Source of the DNA: Pseudotabrizicola sp.
GTDB taxonomy: Bacteria; Pseudomonadota; Alphaproteobacteria; Rhodobacterales; Rhodobacteraceae
NCBI RefSeq assembly: GCF_030656345.1
Contig: NZ_JAUSNR010000012.1
Coordinates: forward strand, 78,101 to 142,100
Reading direction: 5' to 3'
Length of the DNA: 64,000 nucleotides
Shown here: piece by piece, positions 1 to 8,717 of the stretch
Numbering within the stretch: position 1 is the first letter of the stretch
How the letters are laid out: each line of letters starts with the position of its first letter
Translations under genes and position numbers: made by a program
Notes under the pieces: generated by a model
The model's input: only the letters and a program-made list of their open reading frames with translations
What the model was told of the DNA's origin: nothing
Database searches by the model: none

Positions 1-1
1 A

Positions 2-1180
2 GAGGTATCGGGGATGCGGCTGGCGCGCGACATCCTGCAACGCTACCGCGCGATGAGCACTGATGAGAAGCGTGGCTTTTTCGAGCATCTGGCCGAAGCG
101 CTCGACGTTGACACTGCCAAGGTCATCGCGGCGGCCGGACGCTATGCCACTGACCGTACTGCGGCTGCCTACGGAGAGCTGAGCCGCGAGGCTGAGCCGC
201 GCCGGCAAGAGCTGCTGCGCCGGCTGAACCAGACTCCCGGCGCGACCGAGGAGCTGGTGCAGATGCGGCTGGACCTGCTGCAGATGGAGCGATCCGCGGC
301 CCTAGAGCGGATCGACCTTGATTTCGCGCATCTCTTCGGCAGCTGGTTCAACCGTGGCTTTCTGGTTCTGCGTCACATCGACTGGCGCACACCTGCCAAT
401 ATTCTTGAGAAAATCATTGCCTATGAGGCGGTGCATGCCATCAATGACTGGGACGACCTGCAACGCCGCCTGCGCCCGTCGGACCGGCGTTGTTTTGCGT
501 TCTTTCACCCGGCAATGCCTGAAGAGCCGCTGATTTTTGTCGAAGTCGCGCTCTGTGCAGGCATCCCCGGATCGGTTCAGCGCCTGCTGGCCGAGGGGCG
601 GGAGCCGGTGCCGGACGCGGAGATCGATACGGCAGTCTTCTATTCCATCTCGAATTGTCAGGAAGGGCTGCGCGGTATCTCCTTCGGCAACTCTCTGATC
701 AAGCAGGTGGTGGACGAGCTGCGTCGCGACCTGCCGCAGGTAAAGACCTTTGTCACCCTGTCACCCGTCCCGGGCCTGTCGCGGCATCTGAAAGCCATTG
801 CCAAAGACCGGCCAGAGGCGGCGGCGCTGCTGGAGGCGGCGGCGAAGGGCGATGCCGAGGCGCTGGGTCCGCATCTGGCAGCGCTCAAGGTTCTGACGGC
901 AGAGTATCTGCTGTCCGCCAAAAGGCGTGACGGGATGCCTGCCGATCCGGTGGCGCGGTTCCATCTGGGCAATGGCGCGCTGCTCCATGATGTGCATGTG
1001 CTGGCTGATACGTCGGCGAACGGGCTGCGCCAGTCCTGCTCGGCGATGGTGAACTACCTTTACGATCTGGCAAAGGTCGAACGGAACAACGAAAACTTCG
1101 TCGCCGGCAAGACAGTCGCGGCCGCTAAGCCGGTGCAGGCTCTGCTGGCGCAAGGCAATTCTACAGGAAGAAAATCATGA
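2..1180 (+). CDS. matA: Malonyl-CoA decarboxylase (5' end outside window)
   Basis: Decarboxylates malonyl-CoA to acetyl-CoA and CO2 in the cytoplasm. The helical N-terminal half and GNAT-like C-terminal half of the MCD family are both visible. The catalytic Ser lies in TLSPVPG (residue about 250 counted from the ATG at 14) and the His in RFHLGNGA (about 317). The frame is open through the left edge, where it reads EVSG before MRLARDIL. Family members are some tens of residues longer at the N-terminus with a similar sequence there, so I take the ATG at 14 as internal and the gene as 5'-truncated by the window. Its stop overlaps the matB start (ATGA), so the two are co-transcribed for malonate use. 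Confidence 0.93.
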   Translation, partial: EVSGMRLARDILQRYRAMSTDEKRGFFEHLAEALDVDTAKVIAAAGRYATDRTAAAYGELSREAEPRRQELLRRLNQTPGATEELVQMRLDLLQMERSAALERIDLDFAHLFGSWFNRGFLVLRHIDWRTPANILEKIIAYEAVHAINDWDDLQRRLRPSDRRCFAFFHPAMPEEPLIFVEVALCAGIPGSVQRLLAEGREPVPDAEIDTAVFYSISNCQEGLRGISFGNSLIKQVVDELRRDLPQVKTFVTLSPVPGLSRHLKAIAKDRPEAAALLEAAAKGDAEALGPHLAALKVLTAEYLLSAKRRDGMPADPVARFHLGNGALLHDVHVLADTSANGLRQSCSAMVNYLYDLAKVERNNENFVAGKTVAAAKPVQALLAQGNSTGRKS

Positions 1181-2691
1181 CCAACCCGCTGTTTGACACT
1201 CTGGTCGCGCCGCTTGCGGCGCGTAAAACTGCATTCCTGACCGATGCGGCCGGGACAGAGATGAGCGGTGCCGCCTTCCACGCCCTTGCGCTGCGCTATG
1301 CGGCGGCGCTGACAGGGCTGGGGCTGCGGCCGGGCGACCGGATGGCAGTGCAGATTGACAAGACCCCGCAGGCGCTGGCGCTCTATGCTGCCGCGCTGGC
1401 CTCTGGCGTGGTCTTCCTGCCGCTGAACACCGCCTACACGGCGGATGAGGTGGCGTATTTTGTCGGCAATGCAGGTGCCGCGCTGCTGGTCGGAAGCCCG
1501 GCCCGGGCGGAGGCGCTTGGCGGCGTTGCCGCCCGTTACGGCGCGCAGTTCCACACAATGGACGATGCGGGACAGGGCAGCCTGACAGACATTGCCGGTT
1601 CAGGCCCGGAAGGGTTTTCCCCCGTGCCGCGCGGACCGGATGATCTGGCCGCGATCCTGTATACCTCGGGCACCACCGGCCGGTCGAAGGGAGCGATGCT
1701 GAGCCAGCAGAACCTGCTGTCAAACGCCAGGGTTCTGGCGACGGAATGGCACTTTACGCCCGATGACGTGCTGCTGCATGCGCTGCCGATTTTCCACACG
1801 CACGGGCTGTTCGTCGCGTGCAACGTGGTGATGCTGTCGGGCGGGTCGATGATCTTCCTGCCGGGCTTCAAGGCCGATCAGGTGATCAGCCTGCTGCCCA
1901 AGGCCACAACCATGATGGGGGTTCCCACCTTCTACATTCGTTTGCTGGACGATGCGCGCTTCGACCGTTCGCTTGTGGCCCATATGCGGCTGTTCACCTC
2001 TGGCTCTGCACCGTTGCTTGCAGATACGCATATCCAGTTTGAGCAGCGTACCGGCCACCGCATCCTTGAGCGCTATGGCATGACCGAAACCAACATGAAC
2101 ACCTCCAACCCCTACGAGGGTGCGCGTCGTGCGGGAACTGTCGGCCTTCCGCTGCCGGGCGTTGAGCTGAAGATCACCGACCCTGTCACCGGCACCACCC
2201 TGCCGCAGGGTGAGCCGGGCATGATCGAGGTGCGGGGGGCCAATGTCTTCAAGGGTTACTGGCAGATGCCGGAAAAAACTCGCGAAGAGTTGCGCGACGA
2301 CGGATTCTTCATCACCGGCGATATCGGCCAGATCGACGCAGACGGCTATGTCAGCATTGTCGGCCGGCAGAAGGATCTGATCATCACCGGCGGCTACAAC
2401 GTTTATCCCAAGGAAATCGAGCTGCTCCTTGATGACCAGCCCGGCGTGCTGGAAAGCGCGGTGATCGGTGTGCCGCATCCCGATTTCGGCGAGGCGGTGG
2501 TGGCGGTGCTGGTGGCAGCAAAAGGAGCCACGATCGACACGACGGCCATTGCGGCGGCGCTCGGCCAGTCGCTTGCACGGTTCAAGCAGCCCAAGCAGAT
2601 CCTTGTTTTGCCCGACCTGCCGCGCAACACGATGGGCAAGGTGCAGAAGAACCTTCTGCGGCAGGATTATGCGGATCTGTTCACCAGCTGA
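1177..2691 (+). CDS. matB: Malonyl-CoA synthetase (AMP-forming acyl-CoA ligase)
   Basis: 504 residues, an ANL-superfamily acyl-CoA synthetase that would activate malonate with ATP and CoA. The P-loop motif LYTSGTTGRSKG is at about residues 160-171, the A5-type motif ERYGMTE near 300, the adenylate-binding ITGD near 370 and the C-terminal catalytic lysine in NTMGKVQKN near 483. Length is normal for MatB. The start overlaps the stop of malonyl-CoA decarboxylase by four bases, and this neighbour gives the malonate specificity; the ligase alone could also act on methylmalonate. No rho-independent terminator is obvious behind it, only a weak hairpin at 2693-2708. Confidence 0.92.
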   Translation: MTNPLFDTLVAPLAARKTAFLTDAAGTEMSGAAFHALALRYAAALTGLGLRPGDRMAVQIDKTPQALALYAAALASGVVFLPLNTAYTADEVAYFVGNAGAALLVGSPARAEALGGVAARYGAQFHTMDDAGQGSLTDIAGSGPEGFSPVPRGPDDLAAILYTSGTTGRSKGAMLSQQNLLSNARVLATEWHFTPDDVLLHALPIFHTHGLFVACNVVMLSGGSMIFLPGFKADQVISLLPKATTMMGVPTFYIRLLDDARFDRSLVAHMRLFTSGSAPLLADTHIQFEQRTGHRILERYGMTETNMNTSNPYEGARRAGTVGLPLPGVELKITDPVTGTTLPQGEPGMIEVRGANVFKGYWQMPEKTREELRDDGFFITGDIGQIDADGYVSIVGRQKDLIITGGYNVYPKEIELLLDDQPGVLESAVIGVPHPDFGEAVVAVLVAAKGATIDTTAIAAALGQSLARFKQPKQILVLPDLPRNTMGKVQKNLLRQDYADLFTS

Positions 2692-2894
2692 CTGCATCTG
2701 TCGATGCAACCGCCCGTCAAAGCCACAGCTTTGCTATGTCGGTTTAGAAAGACCAAGCCGGTATGCACGGCCACAGACGGGTTGAGTGTCTGGTCATGCG
2801 AAAACGGCCGGGCTCATACCATGGTGGGTAACACTGTCACCGAACACCCATAGGCGTGGCAAAAGCTCGGTTTAGGGCCGGTTTTGCCGTGCGG

Positions 2895-3683
2895 TCAGCT
2901 GCTTGCGGCCAGTATCGCGCGGGCGCGGACCCGGACCGGTTCATCCACCATCTCGCCATCCAGTGTCACCGCGCCATCGCCCGACGCCAGCACGCGGTGC
3001 GCCCAGTCAGTTTCCGCGGGCGAAGGCCCAAGCGCGGCGCGGATCGCCGCGATCTGGCGCGGGTGGATGCACAGCTTGCCCGTCATCCCCAAGGTGCGGG
3101 CGTGCCCGGCGTCGGCCTGGCTGATAGCGGGATCGTCCAGCACCACCGTCACCCCGTCAATGGGAGCGTCGATACGCGCAAGCCGCGAGGCCAGCACCAG
3201 TTCCAGCCGCACCGGAAGCAGGATGTCATGGGTATGCGCACAGCCCAGATCGGCGCAGAAGTCGATGCTGCCAAACGCCAGCCGCACCACACCCGGAGCC
3301 GCCGCAATGGCGCGCGCCTGCGCCAACCCCAGCGCCGTCTCGACCAGCGCGATCACCGGCTTGCCCGTAAGACGGGCGACGGCGGCGCAGGCGGCGGGGT
3401 CTTCGGCTTTTGGCAACATGACAGCCGCCAGCGGCAACCCGGCCACCGCCGCCAGATCATGCATATGCCACGTCGTACCAATTGCATTGACGCGCACGAT
3501 CACCGGCAAGCTGGTGAAATCACAGCGCAGGGCGCCCCGCGCGCTGTCTTTGTCTTTGGCAGCGATCGCATCTTCCAGATCAAGGATCACAGCATCTGCC
3601 CCGGACAGGGCGGCTTTGGCAAACCGCTCGGGCCGGTTGGCCGGCACAAACAGCGGACAGCGGATTGCGCCGATGTCTACCAT
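2895..3683 (-). CDS. HpcH/HpaI (CitE-like) CoA-thioester lyase
   Basis: 262 residues of the CitE/malyl-CoA-lyase family, which cleave or form beta-hydroxyacyl-CoA thioesters (malyl-CoA, methylmalyl-CoA, citramalyl-CoA) with Mg2+. Visible are RCPLFVPANRPERF at the N-terminus, VILDLEDAI (metal and CoA region), ALVETALGL with the metal-binding Glu, and LAFGSIDFCADLG. It is the last gene of a minus-strand operon with a hydratase, CoA-transferase and acyl-CoA dehydrogenase; its start overlaps the hydratase stop by 7 bases. That context suggests the final C-C cleavage step, for instance of citramalyl-CoA to pyruvate and acetyl-CoA. The exact substrate is inferred. Confidence 0.85.
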   Translation of the reverse strand: MVDIGAIRCPLFVPANRPERFAKAALSGADAVILDLEDAIAAKDKDSARGALRCDFTSLPVIVRVNAIGTTWHMHDLAAVAGLPLAAVMLPKAEDPAACAAVARLTGKPVIALVETALGLAQARAIAAAPGVVRLAFGSIDFCADLGCAHTHDILLPVRLELVLASRLARIDAPIDGVTVVLDDPAISQADAGHARTLGMTGKLCIHPRQIAAIRAALGPSPAETDWAHRVLASGDGAVTLDGEMVDEPVRVRARAILAASS

Positions 3684-4519
3684 TCCGCCCGGGCCTCCAT
3701 CGCGATGGCCCCGTCCGCGCGCCGGACCCAGAGCCGTAATGCCCCTGAATCTTCGTCGGCGTTCAGCGTGAAATCATCGGTATCGAACACGGGCGACAGA
3801 TTGCGAAAGCTGAAGCGGGCCGGGCGCTTGCCACGCAACTCCTGAGCGTAGAGCACGAGCATCGTGGCCTGCATCGGCCCGTGGACCACCAGACCGGGAT
3901 AGCCTTCCACATCCCGCGCATAGGCCAGATCATAGTGGATGCGGTGCCCGTTGAATGTCAGCGCGGAATAGCGGAACAGCAAAGGCGCAGACGGGGTGAC
4001 GCTGCGGTGAAAGGCACCCATCGGGGTGGCTGCCGGGCCGGGCACGCTGGCAGCGCCGGGCGGGTCCGCCGCGCGGTAGACGATGTCTTGTCTCTCGCGG
4101 ATCACGGCGCGCGCACCGCTGTAGATCGCATGATCGACGGTCACAAAGCACAGCGCCCCGCTGCGGCCTTCTTTCAGCGTCACATCCCGGATGTTGGAAA
4201 CCCTGCGCAGCACCTCGCCAACCCGGATATCATCGGTGAATTCCAGCGCTCCACCCGCCCACATGCGGCGCGGCAGGGGCACAGGCGGCAAAAAGCCGCC
4301 CCGTGCGGGATGTCCATCTGGGCCTAAGGATGCGGTGGGCAGGCTGGGTTGCGCAAGGCACAGGTGCAGCATCGGCGGCGCAACGGCTCCGGGCACAACA
4401 GCCCCTGTCCGGTCAAATGTCGCGTTGTAGCGCTGGACCAGCGCCACGGTGACCACTTCTGCCGCCTGTTCCGTGCGCCCGATCCACTGGCGCAGGTGAT
4501 CAATGTCCAGAGCTGTCAT
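3677..4519 (-). CDS. MaoC/FAS1-like enoyl-CoA hydratase (mesaconyl-C4-CoA hydratase type)
   Basis: 280 residues with the double hot-dog layout of FAS1-like dehydratases. The N-terminal half carries RMWAGGALEF and the C-terminal half carries LTFNGHRIHYD followed by EGYPGLVVHGPM, a pattern typical of mesaconyl-C4-CoA/HTD2-type hydratases. It probably hydrates a 2-enoyl-CoA dicarboxylic thioester (or dehydrates the reverse). It overlaps the CoA-transferase gene upstream and the CitE-like lyase downstream, so activation, hydration and cleavage are genetically linked. The precise substrate cannot be read from the sequence. Confidence 0.82.
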   Translation of the reverse strand: MTALDIDHLRQWIGRTEQAAEVVTVALVQRYNATFDRTGAVVPGAVAPPMLHLCLAQPSLPTASLGPDGHPARGGFLPPVPLPRRMWAGGALEFTDDIRVGEVLRRVSNIRDVTLKEGRSGALCFVTVDHAIYSGARAVIRERQDIVYRAADPPGAASVPGPAATPMGAFHRSVTPSAPLLFRYSALTFNGHRIHYDLAYARDVEGYPGLVVHGPMQATMLVLYAQELRGKRPARFSFRNLSPVFDTDDFTLNADEDSGALRLWVRRADGAIAMEARAEW

Positions 4520-5616
4520 GCGGTTTTCCCCTGCAATGCGGGAACCGGCCCATAGGTGCGGGGCTGGCCCGCAAAGATTGCGGCCGGCTCGGGAATGCTG
4601 ACCGGCCCGTTCGGTGTCTCCACGGTGACGCGGCGCAAATGCGGATGCTGCGACAGCCCTGCCATGTCATTGACCGATGCAAAGGCCACTCCGGCCCGCA
4701 AGATCGCCCCGGTCGCCTGACCCAGATCACGGCGCAAGAATGCCGTCGCCACCAGCGCATCGGTTTCACTGCGGTTGGCCACGCGCGCAACATTGCTGGC
4801 AAAGCGCGGATCGGTGGCCATGTCCGGGGCCTCAAGGAAATGGGTGGCGAAACCCTGCCATTCGCGGTCATTCTGGATGGCGATCAGCACCTGCGCCCCG
4901 TCCTTGCACGAAAACACGCCATAAGGCGCAATGGACGGGTGCGCCAGACCAACCCGGCGGGGGGTCTTGCCACCCTCGTGGTTCAGCAGCGGCACGGTCA
5001 GCCAGTCGGCCATCACATCAAACATCGAGATCGAGATATCGGCCCCCCGCCCCGTAATCCCGCGCTGGATCAGGGCCTCCAGAATGGCAGCATGCGCGGT
5101 GGCCCCGGTTGCGATATCCACGATGGAAATGCCAACCCGCGCCGCCTGATCGGGCCCGCCGGTAATCGAACACAGACCCGATTCCGCCTGAATCAACAGA
5201 TCATAGGCCTTGCGGTCAGCCATCGGCCCGGTTTCGCCATAGCCTGATATCGCGCAAGAGATCAGCCGGGGGTAATCGCTCGCAAGACGGTCCGCGCCAA
5301 ACCCCAGCCGCGCCAGCGCACCGGGCTTCAGGTTCTGCACCAGCACATCGGCCCCCGCCAGCAACTCAGCCAGCATGGCTTTGTCAGCGGGTCTGGTCAG
5401 ATCGGCCACCACTGTTTCCTTGCCCCGGTTCAGCCAGACAAAATAGCTGGATTGCCCAAGCGCCACGTCATCATAGCCCCGGGCGAAATCGCCCTCGGGC
5501 CGTTCGATCTTGATCACCCGCGCGCCCGCATCCGCCAGACGCGAGGTCGCAAAGGGGGCAGCCACCGCCTGTTCGATGGCAATGACGGTCAGACCTGCAA
5601 GCGGCAACGCCATCAA
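4516..5616 (-). CDS. Class III (CaiB/BaiF) CoA-transferase
   Basis: 366 residues of the family III CoA-transferases, which move CoA between organic acids. The N-terminal CoA-binding segment TSRLADAGARVIKIERPEGD and the catalytic Asp at 139 in KAYDLLIQAESGL are present, as is GYGETGP before it. The length is slightly below the ~400 residues of many relatives. Overlaps (ATGA type) with the hydratase downstream and the acyl-CoA dehydrogenase upstream place it in a four-gene operon, where it would supply the CoA ester of a dicarboxylate such as methylsuccinate, mesaconate or itaconate (inferred). Confidence 0.88.
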   Translation of the reverse strand: MMALPLAGLTVIAIEQAVAAPFATSRLADAGARVIKIERPEGDFARGYDDVALGQSSYFVWLNRGKETVVADLTRPADKAMLAELLAGADVLVQNLKPGALARLGFGADRLASDYPRLISCAISGYGETGPMADRKAYDLLIQAESGLCSITGGPDQAARVGISIVDIATGATAHAAILEALIQRGITGRGADISISMFDVMADWLTVPLLNHEGGKTPRRVGLAHPSIAPYGVFSCKDGAQVLIAIQNDREWQGFATHFLEAPDMATDPRFASNVARVANRSETDALVATAFLRRDLGQATGAILRAGVAFASVNDMAGLSQHPHLRRVTVETPNGPVSIPEPAAIFAGQPRTYGPVPALQGKTA

Positions 5617-6776
5617 AAGCTCCTTGGCAGGCCAAGAACATGCTCGGCAATGTAGGACAGGATCAGGTTGGTTGAAATCGGGGCGACCTGATACAGCCGG
5701 GTTTCGCGGAACTTGCGCTCGATGTCATATTCGCAGGCAAAGCCGAAACCACCGTGAAATTGCAGACAGGCGTTCGCGGCTTCCCAACTGGCCTTGGCGG
5801 CCAGATATTTCGCCATATTCGCCTGCGCGCCGCATTCCTGATTGGCATCAAACAGACGACAGGCCTCATAGCGCATCAGATTGGCGGCCTCGATTTCTAT
5901 ATAGGCCTCGGCGATGGGGAACTGCACGCCCTGGTTCTGGCCGATGGGGCGGCCAAACACGTTGCGCTCAGTGACATACTTGCTGACCCGTTCGGTGAAC
6001 CAGTAGCCATCCCCGATGCATTCCGCCGCAATCAGAGCGCGTTCAGCGTTCAGGCCGGTCATGATGTACTTGAACCCTTTGCCCTCTTCGCCGATCAGGT
6101 TTTCTTCCGGGATTTCAAGGTTGTCAAAGAACAGCTCATTCGTTTCGTGGTTCACCATGTTCAGAATCGGGCGCACCTGCATGCCGGTTTTCATCGCCGC
6201 TTTGATATCGACGATAAAGATCGACAGACCTTCGGATTTCCGGGCGACATCTGCCAGCGGCGTGGTGCGGGCAAGCAGGATCATCAGATCCGAATGCTGC
6301 ACCCGGCTGATCCAGACCTTTTGGCCGTTGATGACGTATCTGTCGCCTTTCTTGACGGCGGTGGTCTTGATCTTGGTGGTGTCGGTGCCGGTCGTCGGCT
6401 CGGTCACGCCCATGGATTGCAGCCGCAATTCGCCACTGGCAATCTTGGGCAGATAGAACTGGCGCTGCGCTTCGGACCCGTGCCGCACCAGGGTGTTCAT
6501 GTTGTACATCTGCCCGTGGCAGGCGCCCGAATTTCCGCCTGACCGGTTGATTTCCTCCATGATGACAGAGGCTTCGGTCAGACCCAAGCCCGACCCGCCG
6601 TATTCCTCGGGGATAAGTGCCGCCATCCAGCCCGACCGGGTCAGCGCCTCGACAAAATCTTCCGGATAGCCGCGCGCCTCGTCGATCTTGCGGTGGTATT
6701 CGTCGGGAAAAGTGGCGCACAGCGCGCGCACCGCATCGCGGATGTCCTGGTAGGCATCGGGTTTTGTCTTGATCAT
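5613..6776 (-). CDS. Acyl-CoA dehydrogenase, isovaleryl-CoA-dehydrogenase-like active site
   Basis: 387 residues, FAD-dependent acyl-CoA dehydrogenase. The flavin/substrate motifs MGVTEPTTGTDTT (about 122-134) and KVWISRVQHSD (153-163) are clear. The C-terminal YEGT-type glutamate of medium-chain enzymes is absent: that stretch reads RLYQVAPISTN (about 360-370). A Glu sits instead at 245 in TGLNAERALIA, the position used by isovaleryl-CoA and long-chain enzymes. This suggests a branched or otherwise unusual short acyl-CoA, consistent with methylsuccinyl-CoA. It is the first gene of the minus-strand operon running to 2895; a promoter should lie in 6777-6917. Confidence 0.9.
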   Translation of the reverse strand: MIKTKPDAYQDIRDAVRALCATFPDEYHRKIDEARGYPEDFVEALTRSGWMAALIPEEYGGSGLGLTEASVIMEEINRSGGNSGACHGQMYNMNTLVRHGSEAQRQFYLPKIASGELRLQSMGVTEPTTGTDTTKIKTTAVKKGDRYVINGQKVWISRVQHSDLMILLARTTPLADVARKSEGLSIFIVDIKAAMKTGMQVRPILNMVNHETNELFFDNLEIPEENLIGEEGKGFKYIMTGLNAERALIAAECIGDGYWFTERVSKYVTERNVFGRPIGQNQGVQFPIAEAYIEIEAANLMRYEACRLFDANQECGAQANMAKYLAAKASWEAANACLQFHGGFGFACEYDIERKFRETRLYQVAPISTNLILSYIAEHVLGLPRSF

Positions 6777-6917
6777 CGCAAACCTCTGGTTCAGTGTCGC
6801 AGCCCACCCGGGGCGGGGTCAGGCACCACGTTTCGCCGACAGGTCCACACGTCAACCGATTGCCCCGGTCTATGATCCATGCCGAACGGTTATAGGCCCG
6901 CAGCTTCGGGCGGTTGG

Positions 6918-8273
6918 TTATTGCAAATGCTGCACCACAGACACCGCACGGCCCAGACCGTGCAGCCGGGCCAGCCAGCCATCGCAGGCGGTGTTCAACA
7001 CCGGCCCCGCCAGCGTGCGGAACTTCAGATCCAGCGCGGCGGTATCGGGAAAGGTTTCAGGCTCGCCCGACGGATCTTGGATGCGCAAGACGTGGGTTTG
7101 CCCCCGGACCGTGACCGACAGCACGGCCCCGAACGGATGGCGCAGCCCTTCCAGCGAGGCGTCTTGCCGGACATCGACCCGCGCGGCTACTGCGTCGGCA
7201 TCAGCAGTGCCCAACAGGTCATAGTCGTCCCAGCCAAAACGCCCGCGCAACAGGGCAACAGCCGCCGCGAAAGGCATGGAAAACTGACCATCGACGATCG
7301 AGCGCGCCTTGCGTTTGGCCTCGATCGGGGCCCCGACCAGCGCAACCCCGTTGCGGTGCAGGCCCACTGTGATGGCGTCAATGTCCTGTGCGGACCAGCC
7401 ATGCTGCGCGCGCAAGGCCAGAATGCCGTCCACCGCAGCATGGGTATAGCGGCAGGCGGGGTAAGGTTTGACCCCGATCCGCAGCGTTTCCCAGACCTGC
7501 CCCAGACCGTCCAGCAGCTTATCGGGCTGCGGGGCGTCGCTGTAACCTTGCAGGAAGCCGTGCTTTCCCTCGATGGCCTGTGACGCACCTTTGAACCCTC
7601 CGGCGGCAAGGGTGGCGGCCATCAGCCCCTTCATCGCCGCCTCTCCGACCTGATATCGCTTGTTCCACGCCCCGTTTTCCAGAAACTGAAGCGACCCGGA
7701 CGCCTGACTTGCCGCAATGCCGAACGCCGACTCCATCCCGGCCGCATCAAGTCCCAGCAGGCGCCCCGCAGCCGCCGCAGCCCCGAATGTTCCAGCGGTG
7801 GCTGTCGGATGAAATCCGCGCGCGTAATGGGCGGTGGGGTCCAGTGCCATGCCAAGCCTGCAGCAGGTTTCAAACCCGATGACAACCGCCGTCAGAAATT
7901 CGGCCCCGGACGCCCCGGTCAGTTCTGCCGCCGCCAAGGCCGCAGGAACCACCGGCGCGCTGGGGTGCAAAGAGCTGTCAGCATGGGTGTCGTCGAAATC
8001 CAGCGAATGTCCGAAGGTGCCGTTCAGCAACGCCGCCGTTGCCGCGCCGTAACGCCGGTTCAGCCCGAACACCGTACAGGGTCCATCCCCGGCAAAGCCA
8101 AGCCGTTCCACCATGGCCAGCACCGCAGGCGTGGAATCTGCCTCCTGCGCCGCGCGGATGGCCGAGCCTATCAGGTCAATCGCCAGAATATTCGCGCGGT
8201 CCGTGACGGTTGCGGGGATATCGGCGCAGGATGTGCCGACCGCGAAATCTGCAAGGCGGGCTGTCAGTGTCAT
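6918..8273 (-). CDS. MmgE/PrpD family protein
   Basis: 451 residues over the full length of the MmgE/PrpD family, which includes 2-methylcitrate dehydratase, cis-aconitate decarboxylase and an uncharacterised majority. Family landmarks include FGHSLDFDDTHADSSLHPSAPVVPAALAAAE written in part as LDFDDTHAD and SLHPSAPV, GFETCCRLG, and KPYPACRYTHAAVDG. It is encoded upstream of the CoA operon with a 141-base gap, so it may belong to the same pathway (for example isomerising or decarboxylating a tricarboxylate), but this is inference. It is divergent from the ABC transporter starting at 8718. Confidence 0.85.
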   Translation of the reverse strand: MTLTARLADFAVGTSCADIPATVTDRANILAIDLIGSAIRAAQEADSTPAVLAMVERLGFAGDGPCTVFGLNRRYGAATAALLNGTFGHSLDFDDTHADSSLHPSAPVVPAALAAAELTGASGAEFLTAVVIGFETCCRLGMALDPTAHYARGFHPTATAGTFGAAAAAGRLLGLDAAGMESAFGIAASQASGSLQFLENGAWNKRYQVGEAAMKGLMAATLAAGGFKGASQAIEGKHGFLQGYSDAPQPDKLLDGLGQVWETLRIGVKPYPACRYTHAAVDGILALRAQHGWSAQDIDAITVGLHRNGVALVGAPIEAKRKARSIVDGQFSMPFAAAVALLRGRFGWDDYDLLGTADADAVAARVDVRQDASLEGLRHPFGAVLSVTVRGQTHVLRIQDPSGEPETFPDTAALDLKFRTLAGPVLNTACDGWLARLHGLGRAVSVVQHLQ

Positions 8274-8717
8274 ATGTCTCTCGGGCTTGGGTCAGTGGAT
8301 CATGCCAGAATGACGGGACTGCCGGGTGTTGCCCAATGCCAAAATCTTAGCCCTGCCATAGCCAAGTTCTATCGACCGTCCCCGCTGCCCGGACTGCGGC
8401 ACGACCTGCAAGGCGCTCAGAATATTGCTTCCATTTCAGTTGCTAACGTTAACTAATGCGGGAAAGATCCCCGCTTGTGCCATACAGATTGCACTGATGC
8501 CGGGGACGCCCATAACGAATTCACATACCAGCCTTTGTTAATCTGGAATGTCGGATGGTCTCTGCGTTCTGTATTCAGAAAGGCATGGGCGGAGTTTCGG
8601 AGGAGAAACGCCCCGCAGCCAGGCGCGACACGACCATGATGCGCATCGTCACCAAAGCCGACTTCGGCGGGCGGGCCTGCACCGAAGCCAGTATGATTAA
8701 TGATCGGGGAGGATCAG
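8274..8717. promoter_or_regulatory. Divergent intergenic region between prpD-like gene and ABC importer
   Basis: 444 bases without a convincing gene. It must contain the promoters of both the MmgE/PrpD gene (minus) and the importer operon (plus). The only compact symmetric element I see is the 8-base palindrome TAACGTTA at 8444-8451 inside an AT-richer patch, a possible operator half-site. A strong ribosome binding site, GGGGAGGA, precedes the ATG at 8718. Confidence 0.4.
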
